NCBI RefSeq assembly: GCF_030272615.1
Contig: NC_081413.1
Coordinates: 555,235,136-555,299,135, forward strand
DNA from: Cryptomeria japonica
Taxonomy: Eukaryota; Streptophyta; Pinopsida; Cupressales; Cupressaceae
DNA: 64,000 nucleotides
Reading direction: 5' to 3'
Part shown: positions 10,547 to 21,031 of the stretch, one piece after another
Position numbering within the stretch: position 1 is the first letter of the stretch
Layout of the letters: the number at the start of each line of letters is the position of its first letter
Position numbers and translations under genes: made by a program
Notes under the pieces: generated by a model
Told to the model about the DNA's origin: nothing
Databases searched by the model: none
Seen by the model: only the letters and a program-made list of their open reading frames with translations

Positions 10547-13500
10547 CTAGATGGATGACAAGTGTGGAATGAATAGTGTTTGAAGTGTCATAATGTCCAT
10601 CCTTATTTGGTGCTCTTCATTCCTGAGTTCCAATTGTTGAGCCATGAGCTTTTGTAGCTTTGTATAGTAATTCTGAATAGAGTTTGGCTCGGTGGTTAAC
10701 TTATTGGAGAGATTGGTGATCTCTTTCTCAATCACTTCAGTTTTATTCTTAATGTCCTTGATGAATAAAGAAAATGTACAAAGTTTTTGAAATAATGAAA
10801 GAATGTGCTTGAGTTGAGGCGACAACTCAACAATAAATTTGACAAGTTTAACTTTGCCAATAGCAATAGCTTTTTGTACTTCTTCAATCATCTTTGCAGT
10901 GAGCTCTTTGTCCTTTAATTTGCTCAAATATTCAGATGCATCTACTCAGATGTCTCTATTTTGGTTAGGAGTTCATCCACTTGAACATGGATGGCTGCAT
11001 CTTGAGTCACTGTAGCTTCAGGTAGCATATCGGTTAAGAGTGCTTTTACCTTCTGAAGTACTCTATTTTTCTTTTGAATGGCCATTTGCTTTTCCTGTTC
11101 TACTTTGGCCTTGCATAGTTCACCAAATTCAATGAGTGCTTGCCCTTTTAATTTTGAGATGTCTACATTCAACAACACTATTGGTTTTGACAAATCTAGT
11201 TTGAAACTATGCTTCTTCATTTTCTTTTCCTTATTTTTCATCGGTTGAACTAAGACAATGGCTTGTGAGGCTTGTTGACCCTCGGTAGGTTGCTTGGTAG
11301 AGGCAACATTTTTGTCAATTGCTTGAACCTCTGTAGTAGCCTTCGGTGAATCCTTGCTTGGGGTCTCAGTTGAAACATTCTCAGTGCTAGAAGGTTCTTG
11401 TGAAGTTTGTTCCCCGATGGCCTAAGAAGTAGCTTCTCCTTCTGTAGTCTTGGGACCCTCTTTTTCTTGTTTAGTATCCTGAGGTGCCTCGGTTGAAGTA
11501 GGATGAGTGACCAAAGGATAGGGCTGAACTTGTTGCAAAATAGACTCATTGGATACCAGTTGGGCATATGCATTCCCTTCTATCATTTCTTGTTCAGGTG
11601 CCTCAGTATCCATGATATCCTCATCAATTTGTATTGTGTCAGCAGGGTCTTGCTCGATGATATTAGGATCTTGCTCAATGACATCAACAATTTCAACTTC
11701 AACTTGTTCACCAGCATTCTTGATTCTAAAGATGTCCTGCCACTTTTCCTTTGTCTCATTCTCTACATCCAGATAGAGTCCATTCATCAATTTCAAAGCT
11801 CTTTGTTTGACAAGGAAGTTGGTCTAGTAGTTTTTCAAATGTTCATTAATTTCAACTACCGACATGTCTGAGAAAAGATGTACCAGGCTCTTTTCTCTCA
11901 TCTATTTCTCCATCAATATGCATATACAATTATTTTGGAAGTGAGTTAGATACTTCCAATGGGACCAATTGGAATTTCAGAAGTGTGCAGATGACAACTT
12001 CTTCTATTTATCTCTTCTCTACATCATTTTTGGATTCATACTTAACAAACCTGAATGTACTAAAACCACCATATTGTTTCAGATTTGCACAGAAGTTGTC
12101 AACACTATGAACCTCTTTCTGCTTGCTCTTACCAATCTAAGATTTATTGGTATCTTCAGATTTGGTGTCATTGGACTCTTTAGTCAGAATGAGTCTCTGA
12201 GTAGATTTCTTGTAAGTTTTAGTTACCTTTGGTGCGGCAACATTCTTTAGTTTCTTACTCAGTGACACTGCAGCTGATCTAGTGTTTGTTCTTTTGACTA
12301 TAGGAGTCGGTGATACCTATGGTGTGTCCTTTTTCTTCCTTTTCAAGATTTTCCCTTTAGGTAACTCGGTGCTCAAAGTAATAGCAGCCTCTCGGGCTTT
12401 AGATTCCTCCTCGGTGATTGCAAGAGTGCCCTTGACATGTGTGGAGGAAGATCCTTCTCCAAATTTCTTCAATAGTGCCTTGATCATTTTTCATGTTTTC
12501 CTTGTAGCCTTGGGTACTACAATGCTCATCTTAACCTTCTCTTTCACTTCTTCATATGTACCATATCTCAGCTCGGTAGCATGCCTTGGTAGGGTAAGAA
12601 AATCATCTATCTATTGCTGTGTAATGTCAAAGTCAATTTCATAACCCATAGCTGGCAAAGATTGAGTCCTTGGTTCCATAGCATTGACATAGCAGTAGTC
12701 GATGTCTACCTCAAAACATATGTCATCTTTGTACTTCTCTACTAGCTGGGGTGGAATCTGATACCTGTTATGCATCTTCTCCTGAAACTTGCTGAAATAA
12801 TCATCCATAATATCATTAAAATTATCACCTAGCTTCTTGATGAAGTCATTGATTTGATGGGTGATTGGTCAGTGTAGCTCCCAAACTACTTTACCGACTA
12901 TTGGAAAGAATTTCTCAAAATAGAAAAACATGCATACCAAAAGTGAACCAAACTTTAGTGTATTTGCTGAGTTGTTCTTCTTTGGTTTCTTAATTGTATT
13001 GAAATTCTCAAACAGGTTTTTCAGCAATACTTCACATAAGTCAATCTTCATGCCTTTCTTCACAATTTTGTATGCTAGATCGATAGCTACACAAGGTACA
13101 CTATTTTCCCTTGCTGATTGAAAGAAACAATACCCTATAACTCTAATTACAAATTTCAGCTCTACATCTGTGACATTGTTCAGTTTTAGACCTCTGCAAT
13201 CAGATTCTACTCCAGTTAAACTGATCAATTCCTTTTGTGATATCATTTTCTGAGCTTGGGCATGATCAAAAATAGGGTAACTAGTGATCAAGTGGATGAT
13301 TTCCTTGGTGATCTTAAATGGTTGCTCCTCTAACCATATGAAGTCATCATGCACTCTGCTCAAAATAAATTTAACTCACTAGGGTTTGAAGACTCGCGGG
13401 TAGGTTAGGGCTTCGATCAATCCCTTGACTCTGATGTGTTCATACTTGCTATCTAGTTTACCATCGGTACATAGTTCATCATAGGTGTCCTTGATCTCTA

Positions 13501-13690
13501 TGTGACCTAGTTCCTCAACCTGACACTTAGTGAAGAATCTCACATCCTCAACTAACAAAACCCTATCCAAAATGAGTGAAAATGCAGTCTTATTGTCCAA
13601 TTCAGATGCTACTTTGGGAGTAAGAGAGTATTTTAATGAGGGTTTTTCAATGTTCGCAACAACAATGGGCTTCTGGATCTTAGGTGCCAT
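10547..13690 (-). pseudogene. CopC ORF2: conserved unknown domain, acidic/charged linker, coiled coil
   Basis: Start placed at the ATG at 13690 (MAPKIQKP), matching CopB ORF2 which begins MAST. Residues about 1-250 form the domain shared with CopA and CopB, with landmarks ILSRVH, ITKEIIHLIT, ISQKELISLTG, LNNVTDVELKFV and FGSLLVCMFFYF. Then come a segment with KYKDDICFEVD (to 12611), an Asp/Glu/Gln-rich linker (11796-11422), a Lys-rich part (11241-10942) and a C-terminal coiled coil (10927-10547). In-frame stops at 13379 and near 12866, and frameshifts between 12611 and 11796 and near 10935, inactivate it. No enzyme motif was recognised. It occupies the position of the env-like gene of Sirevirus elements. 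Weak resemblance to the putative plant transposon protein domain is possible but untested. Confidence 0.7.
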
Positions 13691-14191
13691 TATAGATTTC
13701 GAATAAAAAACTAAACACAAGTCCCTTAGGGTTTGAAGACTTTCAACAGACACTTTCAACTTAGCAAATAGTAACAATGTGATATGCTTAGTAAACTATC
13801 TTGACAATGCGTGAGATTGATGTAAATACCTTTGAATTCACTTTGGAAGAGATTAGATCACCTTTGAATCACTTTGCTCTGCTCTTGAAAACTTGGTAAG
13901 TGTAAAATGACTGTGTAAAAGCTTTAAGTACATAATTTTTACCTTATCGGGCTCCATGCAGGTAGGTAAGAAAACATTAAATGCACTTGATTCCACTCAC
14001 TTTTTATGATTTTACCGAGTAGCCAGACTTGCTGCATTTACTAACTTGACAAGCTTCCAAAAGACTTGATAAAATTTCAAATTTTCCTAATGCATATTTA
14101 GCTATGCAGATTTTTAATTTAGTATATAATAAAATAGGAACTGTTAAGATTTAACCTTTGAGAGAATGCAGTCCCTTCACACCTTTACCGA
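13691..14191 (-). other. CopC ORF1-ORF2 spacer
   Basis: About 500 bp, AT-rich, without a reading frame. It is the analogue of the CopB and CopA spacers and holds no pol remnant. It may act as the leader or promoter of ORF2. Confidence 0.55.
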
Positions 14192-15544
14192 TTAATTTGG
14201 AATAGGTGCACCTAACTCGATAGGTAAGGTGCTTTCTTCATTTGACATAATTTCCTTCTTTTTCCAAATCATCTGTAATTTGCCTTTTATTTCCTCATTA
14301 TCTCCTCTAGGTTGATCTTTGCAATTTCTAGCCAAGTGTCCAACTTTGTGACAATGAAAACATGCCATACCAGGATTTCTCCATGATCCTCGGTTGTTCA
14401 TTCCAAACCTTATAAAGCAGTTGGCACTTATATGTCCATATCTTCCACAACATTCACACCATATTCTTGTATTATAATCCCATGGTACTGCAGAATAATA
14501 TCGGTTAGGATCTGTGTGAGTTCGGTAGCCTCTATTATTTGCTCGGTGTGCAGACCACTTATAGTTCTTTTGCTTAAACCAGCACTTCTCAGTACTATGT
14601 CCATATCTATTGTAGTTTTTACAAAACCCTTTGAATTTTGCCTTCTGATAATTGCCATCAAACTTTGTTCTACATTGGTTTGATGTGTGACCATATTTAT
14701 TGCAATTGTAATAATAATCATTAGACCTAGTAGCATTTGGTTGCTTACCTTTTCTGATTTGGCACATGTTAGTAGTATGTCCTTGTTTTCCACAGTAGTT
14801 GCAAATAGGCTTCTTTCCTTTGATGTTCGTTATGTTTCCAACTTGCCTAGATGATTCTCCTCTCTCAATAGTGTGGATTCCCTTCTCGGTAGAGTCTTTT
14901 CTTTTGTAACCGAGTCCTACAACTTTGTTGGGTCTTTTTATATTCAGTTGCTCATCCAACATCTTTGATGCTTCATAACTCTTCTTTAGTGTTTCTTTGG
15001 ATTTCTTCTTTATTTCAAGTTCATTGGTCAACCTTGATACTTCAAGTTTCAATGCTTGATTCTCATCATCTTTCAAATTTGCTTCATGATGTGCATAACC
15101 CATTTGATCTGACAAATTTTGTTGAATCCCAATCAACCTTGTGATTTCATCATTCTTTTCAGATACTAATGCTTCAAGTTGTTGTTTTTCTCTTTCTAGA
15201 TCCCTTGATTTATCCTCGGCTATCCTCAATGCATCAAGATTTTCAATCATCTGTGTGCTGAAATGTTCATGTTCTCTTTTCATTGCTTTTAACTAATAAG
15301 TCAATGCTTTGTTCTTTTCTTTCAGTTCTCCAATCATTTCTTCAGTCTCTTCAGATATACTATTCTCAGATGATGTCTCAATTTGTTCCACTAGCTCTTG
15401 AGAGTCCTGCAAATCATCAGACAATCTTCTTCTAACTTTCAGAGATTTTTGCATTTGTTTTTGCATGTCAGCAGTCACTTGATTAGCATGATCCAATTCA
15501 TTTTGAAGATTCACAATTCTCCGAGATTTTTTATAGCCTTCCAT
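14192..15544 (-). pseudogene. CopC ORF1: coiled-coil Gag-like protein with five CCHC knuckles
   Basis: Start at the ATG at 15544 (MEGYKKSRR), about 50 bp from the primer site. The frame is open for about 450 codons apart from one TAG at 15293-15295. Residues about 1-210 are heptad-rich coiled coil. Knuckles follow: CNYCGKQGHTTNMC, YYNCNKYGHTSNQC (first Cys replaced), CKNYNRYGHSTEKC (second Cys replaced), CECCGRYGHISANC and CFHCHKVGHLARNC. Most plant Copia Gag proteins have one knuckle, so the array is unusual. This is the best-preserved ORF1 of the three. It could be read as a cellular zinc-knuckle gene, but the LTRs, primer site and target duplication fix it as element-borne. Confidence 0.82.
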
Positions 15545-15592
15545 TGATAAGATCTTTCTCTTTAGGTAGTTAAACCCTTTTCCAAGATTCAA

Positions 15593-15606
15593 GCTATGAT
15601 ACCAAT
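15593..15606 (-). other. CopC primer-binding site
   Basis: The minus strand reads ATTGGTATCATAGC directly after the LTR. It differs by one base from TGGTATCAGAGC, the initiator-Met type. Confidence 0.75.
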
Positions 15607-16734
15607 TGTTAGGCCCAATATGGAAAGCTAATGTACTGAGAGGGGAGGAGTGAATCAGTACTTCAACTCCTTTCTTCAACAATAACTTTATTGTTAAGTA
15701 TAAACCAAAAATTGTTGAAACGTAATATAATGCTAAAACAAATAAATAACAATCATACATGATTCACTCCATAACACATATATTTTGGTAACGCAGAAAC
15801 TCTTGGTTAGAGAGAAAAACTGTGGTGGGGATGGCACCCACAACTTCACTACTGCAATAATAAAGGTTGCTTGGTTAGAGCTACATGTTCAGCTATTTCT
15901 GATAGCTTACCCTATTAGGAGTATCTAGATCGTTAGATCTAACTTGCTAAAGGATTTTACAACACTTATTCTAAATATTGCACCTGGTTAAAGGTTTCTC
16001 TTACAACTCAAAATATTACAATCAATATTACAAATATCTGCAACTTTACATCTAGAATGTTATAACAAATTCCATGTGCTCAAAATGAGATTACCTTACT
16101 TATAGCATACCTCGGTAACCCATAAAGTAACTCGGTAAACCCTTCTGTTTACTCTGTTCGTTGACTGTTCTCTGAAATCCTTCTTGGTGACCTTTGTGTA
16201 TCTGATAGTCATAATACTCTGTTCTACCTTATGTCTTGCTTCACACACATTGTACACACCTATACTCTTATTCTGATCCTTGCTTCATGATGTATAAATA
16301 GATCTCTTATGTCGGTGATCTTGTTCATTGCTTCGATCTTACAAACATGATTCATTAAATGAATAACCATGCAAAATATTTCATTGGATAGATAACCTCA
16401 AAATCATACAAAATATTTAGGTACAATTTCCTAAGTGATAATGATTCCTTGTTCCTCGATCTTGTAACATGTTTACCAATATGTGTCTAGGTTCAATGAA
16501 TCTGGTAACATGTTTCACTCGGTGTGTGTTAACTTGGTATATCATTTTTGCTATTCGGTAGACATAGAAAGTTACTCGATAGACAGCTTGGTGTAGACTA
16601 GGCTCTGTGACTGTTTCTTCTGTTACCGGCTGCTCCGTGCTTACCGACTAAATATTTCGATAGTAGTAACTGTCTAGAGTATATAGAATGACTTTGAAAT
16701 TGAAAACTAATGACAACTTTAGTGAATAGTAACA
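15607..16734 (-). repeat. CopC 5' LTR
   Basis: 1128 bp partner of 8841-10014. Many CTCGGTA words of the other copy appear here as CTTGGTA or CTCGATA, i.e. CpG-to-TpG/CpA changes. A TATA-like TATTTATACA (minus) lies near 16291-16300. Confidence 0.93.
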
Positions 16735-16743
16735 TTTTTTATC

Positions 16744-19700
16744 ATGGCATCCACCTCTGCACTTGAATATATAGCAAACCCTACTGTTGTCGAAGTTGTA
16801 AAATGCCCTAGGCCCGTATTTCAGTTAGTTCTTGAAGTAGCAAATAAAAATTATATTGTAGGTGCTTTTTCTCAAATTCCTAAAGGAGTTGTTTATGCTA
16901 AAGAGCCCAGAATTTACATCCATTGCAACATAGAAGAATTAGGAGATGAAGAGATTAAAACCATGTTTAAATCTGTCATATGTGATGAATCCGGTAATGT
17001 AAAAGATGAACATAAAATTGTTGAAACCCTAGGATTTATAGAGATCCTTAGCATTCCTAAATTTCCCAAGGATGTGATTAGGATAGTCTTAAGCAGGGTA
17101 CATGGAGAATTTTTCTGGTTAGATGCAATTCATAAAATTACTAAGGAAGTTGTCAAAGCAGTGACAGGGTTACCCTCAACCAGTAAAAGGCCAGACAAAA
17201 CCAAGAAGGTCTCAAATGACCTAGTTACTAAGCTAACTGGTGCTACATCTGATAAAAGGTCCTTAAGAGTCAATGATGTAACCGACACCAATGTAAAGTT
17301 TATCAGCATGATATTAGGGTATAAGGCAACTCATGCAAACAGACTCAATTCATTTTCAAGTTTATGCATTAAGAGTGCTTATGACATGATCACATATAAT
17401 GTAAAGATTGATATATGTGAGTGGTTGAAGGATGAGTTAATTGACAACCTACGCAAAATTAAAAAGGATAAAAAAGGAACTTTTAGGTTTGGAAATCTGC
17501 TAGTATGTTTGATGATGCATATAACCAAATAGGTTCCCAGTATAGGCTACAAAGAACTTGGATTTGATATACCGGTAGGTAAACAGCTAAAAAAACTATT
17601 CAACAATATGGGAGAAGATAAGAAAAACAATATCCATGATTACTTTCAAGCACTTAAGGCCAAAATGAAGAAGAGAATCAGATTATCACAAAGATTGTTG
17701 ACAAATATAAGGATAACATATGCTTTGTAATTAAAAAGGATGAGATATGGATGGAAGCAGTCATCCCTAGGACAATTTGGGTAACAGAAATGGGATATGA
17801 GACTGGTGACCTTATCATTGAAACATATGCTAAAGCACTTCTAGAAGCTCCTAGAGAGCCAAAAGAAGAAGTATTTGGTAGTGCTGAGACTATTCAAAGC
17901 CAAATACAATCCTATAAGAGAGTAAAAAGGGTTGAAGCAATTGTAAGAAGAGGTTCTAGACAAGAAAAAGAAATCAAGAATAAAGTAATGGAACAAACCG
18001 GTATCACAGAGGATGAGTTAGCAGCTCCACAACCTGAAACTCACCTATCACTGGTAGGCACATCTTCAGAAAATGACATGCCTACAAATTTCAAGAGAGT
18101 TGTAAGGAAAAGAGATCCTCACCGACAATCACACCCTCACCATGGAGGACAAGACAGAAACAACAAGCAGTGAGATCTCCGGTTAAGAAGACTACACCAA
18201 AGAAGAAACTCACACCGAAGAAGAAGAAGAGGACAAATCAGGACATGGCCCCTATTGACATATTGTTAAATGAAATTACAGAGGAAGGGAAACTAAAGAA
18301 TATAGAAAAATTGTATGACACTCTGACAGCAGATGAAAAAGAACAAGTGGAAAATGGTGTTATATTGCATATGGACATGTATAAGAAATTTTTAATGGAA
18401 GTAGTAGATGAATTACCTGAAGAATTGTTTAAGAGATTGCAAGCAAGGAGACAAGCAGTAGTAGAACTTGACAAGAAAATCAAGATAGAAAAGCTACTTC
18501 CTGTGTACCCAGTGAACTCACCTAAAGAAATTGATGATTTAATTACTGAAGCCAACCGGTCAGTATTTTCTACTACACACCGGCACATTGCATTAATGGT
18601 TGGAAGAGTTAATGAGGTGATTGAAGAAATAGAAAATGGATGGGATATATTCCTAGTTGAAAAAGAAAAACAGGAAGAGTACATGAGCGACAATCCTATA
18701 AAGGTTTATCAGAAGGACAAGGACAAGGGTAAAGGTAAAGTTGGTGGACCACCTAGTATCAAAGTTAAAGACAACTTACCCCCACCTCCTTTGATTACTC
18801 CACAAGTAACAACAACAACTATAGAAGATCAACCAGCAGTTGAAAGTATGGATGTAGAGGATATCAATCCTAATCTTGAAGTCTTATATACAGTGGATGT
18901 TGATACACAAAAGATCAACATTGTGGTAGACAAAGATACAGCTGGTAAGACTGAAATGGCTAGTGAGCCACCAGTAGCTGAGCAAACTAATAACACACAA
19001 GAGAAACCGATAGATGATAAAGAGCAACAGGTAGAAACTTAGACTCAGACTGAGACAGTGCAACAAACAAAGCAACAACAAGAGCAACAGCAACAGGTTC
19101 ATGAGGAAACAGTGCAACCGGCAACTGGAGAAGTAGATAAACCATTTCTTAAGGAAATGCAAACACAAACAGACCTACCAGAGGTCAATACAAGCTTGGT
19201 TACTTCCACCACCAGCAGTATTCAAAATGTAGGTTCCTCATCAGTAGGCTATAAACCAACTAATGTGACTGAAGTACTCTTAGAGTCAATTAAGAGGATA
19301 ACAGATTGCAGCTCACAAGCTTATAAGGCTATAGATGACACCATACTAATTTTGAAGAGGCTAGCTCCTAACTGTAACATAGACAATAAGAATTCATTAA
19401 GTCAAATTGAAATTTTGTACAAATACATTAATGAAAACACAGTGACAATTGAGAAAGTAAAGGAAGAGGCATTGAAGGATAAAATGGAAATTGAAAAACA
19501 AAGATTCTTTGAAGATCAAATAAAGAAGTGTACAAGAGAATTTGACACACTTCTACCGGAACTATGTAATTTACTAAAAGAGTTCAAAACTTTGTATAAA
19601 GACATATGCAAGACAAACCTACTAACAGTTGATATAGATAAGCAAATGAGCAAGGTACAGGATGAAATAAACAAACTTGCAGACAATTTTGTTAACTCAC

Positions 19701-20029
19701 CAGATACACTATCAATTTTTGAATAGCAGATAACAAATTTTGAGGATGAGTTACTTAAGTTGGGAAGAGAAAAGGAGAGAATAGTGGATAAGGCAAAAAG
19801 TTTGAGACTAAGACTGAGTCCAAGATTGGACTATCTAGCATTCATGCAGAAAGAGAAATCTGAGGCACTTGTATAGGGACAGAGGACACTGACAGAGCAC
19901 ATGCAGCATCTCACCGGTACAGTTCAAAGGACAAAGACAGCTATTAGAGACAATAAAAAGTTTGTGTAGAGTATAAACTTGATTTTGGAAGATCTATTTC
20001 AAATTATGATCACACAGGTACAAGGTTGA
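16744..20029 (+). pseudogene. CopB ORF2: conserved unknown domain, disordered tail, coiled coil
   Basis: Start at the ATG at 16744 (MASTSALEY), four bases after the CopC target duplication. The N-terminal domain (to about 17529) has the shared landmarks IEELGDEEIKT, VLSRVHGEFFWLD, ITKEVVKAVTGLP, LVTKLTGATSDKRSLRVNDV and FGNLLVCLMMHI. A TAG at 17530 and a frameshift near 17690 follow, then IVDKYKDNICFVI and IPRTIWVTEMGYE. Next are a Lys/Arg-rich stretch (18130-18240), a helical part (18240-18720), a Pro/Gln-rich linker (18780-19150) and a coiled coil (19260-20029) with stops at 19040, 19724, 19876 and 19966. The homologue in CopC has the same order. No membrane anchor or enzyme motif is evident. 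Function unknown. Confidence 0.72.
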
Positions 20030-20073
20030 GACTACAACTCTACTAACATCTTGACAACCTTTGTCATTGATGC

Positions 20074-20246
20074 TAAAGGGGGAGAAGTGGTATGAGAAAA
20101 TCCAATAGCACAGGAATCATATGCTTAGGTTGAGCACACATTTTTAGTAACATCTTTTTGGACTTCACATTTTTGGATTACAAGTTTTTGGATACACTTT
20201 TGAATTTTCTCATGAGTGTTGCCATCAATGCCAAAGGGGGAGATTA
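20074..20246 (+). other. CopB polypurine tract pair
   Basis: GCTAAAGGGGGAGAA (20073-20087) and CCAAAGGGGGAGATTA (20231-20246) share the context CAT(T/C)(G/A)ATGC, so one is a copy of the other about 158 bp away. Only the second abuts the 3' LTR. Confidence 0.65.
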
Positions 20247-20247
20247 T

Positions 20248-21031
20248 TGGCATATGCACACACCAATGAGACATTGAAGGTGCTTGAAGGTTTTATCATT
20301 GATGGCAACCTTACAATCCTATGGCACCGGCAAGGCATTACACCGGCATCAGCAGATCACACTCTACACCAGCACTCAGACCACCGACACCGACACAAAG
20401 AAAGGAAGCATACCGGCACAGAGGCCGACAAGATTTTTGATATATCATATTTTGTTTATTATCGTAAAAACTTTGTAAGCCGACTTGGCAAGTTGTAAAA
20501 TGACTCTTATATATAAGGGAGATCATTGTAGACATTTTGTAATGGGATAGAAAAATTATTAGGCAGACCTATTATGCGAAATATAGGTTAAGGGGTATAT
20601 GTAAAGAACATAGCAGAAACCGGTACTGAATCTGGCATTGAAGATGCTATTGTAAAGTAGTACAAGTTATTGGATTTGTATAATCCACATTGTAAGTCAG
20701 TGAGACTTCCCATTTGAGTATTTAGCTCTAGGCAATTGGCCTTCCTGCATGTGCAGGCCCCCTATTGTAAGTAATATTCTCTTATTGGCCAGTAAGTGAA
20801 TATTGTGGGTCACAAATCCCACCGAGGTTTTTCCCACACTGGGTTTCCTCGTTAAATCATTGTGTTATGGTGTGATTTTCATGTGGTTTCTTTCATTTCT
20901 GTTTATTGCATTATTTCTTGCATACCGGTACACTGTTATAATATGTTTTGCATGTTTTAAGTTGAGAAATTCTAATTACTAGTTAGATACTAATTAACCC
21001 CCCCCTCTTAGTATTTGTGGGAATCCTAACA
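20248..21031 (+). repeat. CopB 3' LTR
   Basis: 784 bp, TGGCATATGC...CCTAACA, followed by target duplication CTATC at 21032-21036. It is the best guide to the true LTR start. Confidence 0.92.

Larger units (their letters stand above)
8841..16734 (-). mobile_element. CopC: innermost LTR retrotransposon inserted in CopB
   Basis: Minus-strand element of 7894 bp with LTRs 15607-16734 and 8841-10014, TG...CA ends, and TTTTT duplications at 8836-8840 and 16735-16739. ORF1 is almost intact (one stop in about 450 codons). ORF2 carries a few stops and frameshifts. The LTRs differ by about 4% over the first 270 bases by eye, plus a 46-bp indel. It has the same ORF1/ORF2 plan as its two hosts and no pol. 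Confidence 0.93.
6544..21031 (+). mobile_element. CopB: second-level LTR retrotransposon inserted in CopA
   Basis: Plus-strand element with LTRs 6544-7329 and 20248-21031, and target duplications CTATC at 6539-6543 and 21032-21036. The primer site is ATTGGTATCAGAGC at 7330. The interior carries decayed ORF1 (7401-8539), a roughly 300-bp spacer, then ORF2 (16744-20029) and two polypurine tracts. CopC sits in the spacer, four bases before the ORF2 start codon. Excluding CopC it is about 6.6 kb. No pol domains are visible between ORF1 and ORF2, where Copia elements normally carry them. Confidence 0.9.

Noticed and set aside
16744..17532. Apparent intact host gene of 262 codons
   Set aside because: It lies between CopB LTRs, has homologues at the same place in CopA and CopC, and its frame continues past the stop; it is element ORF2.
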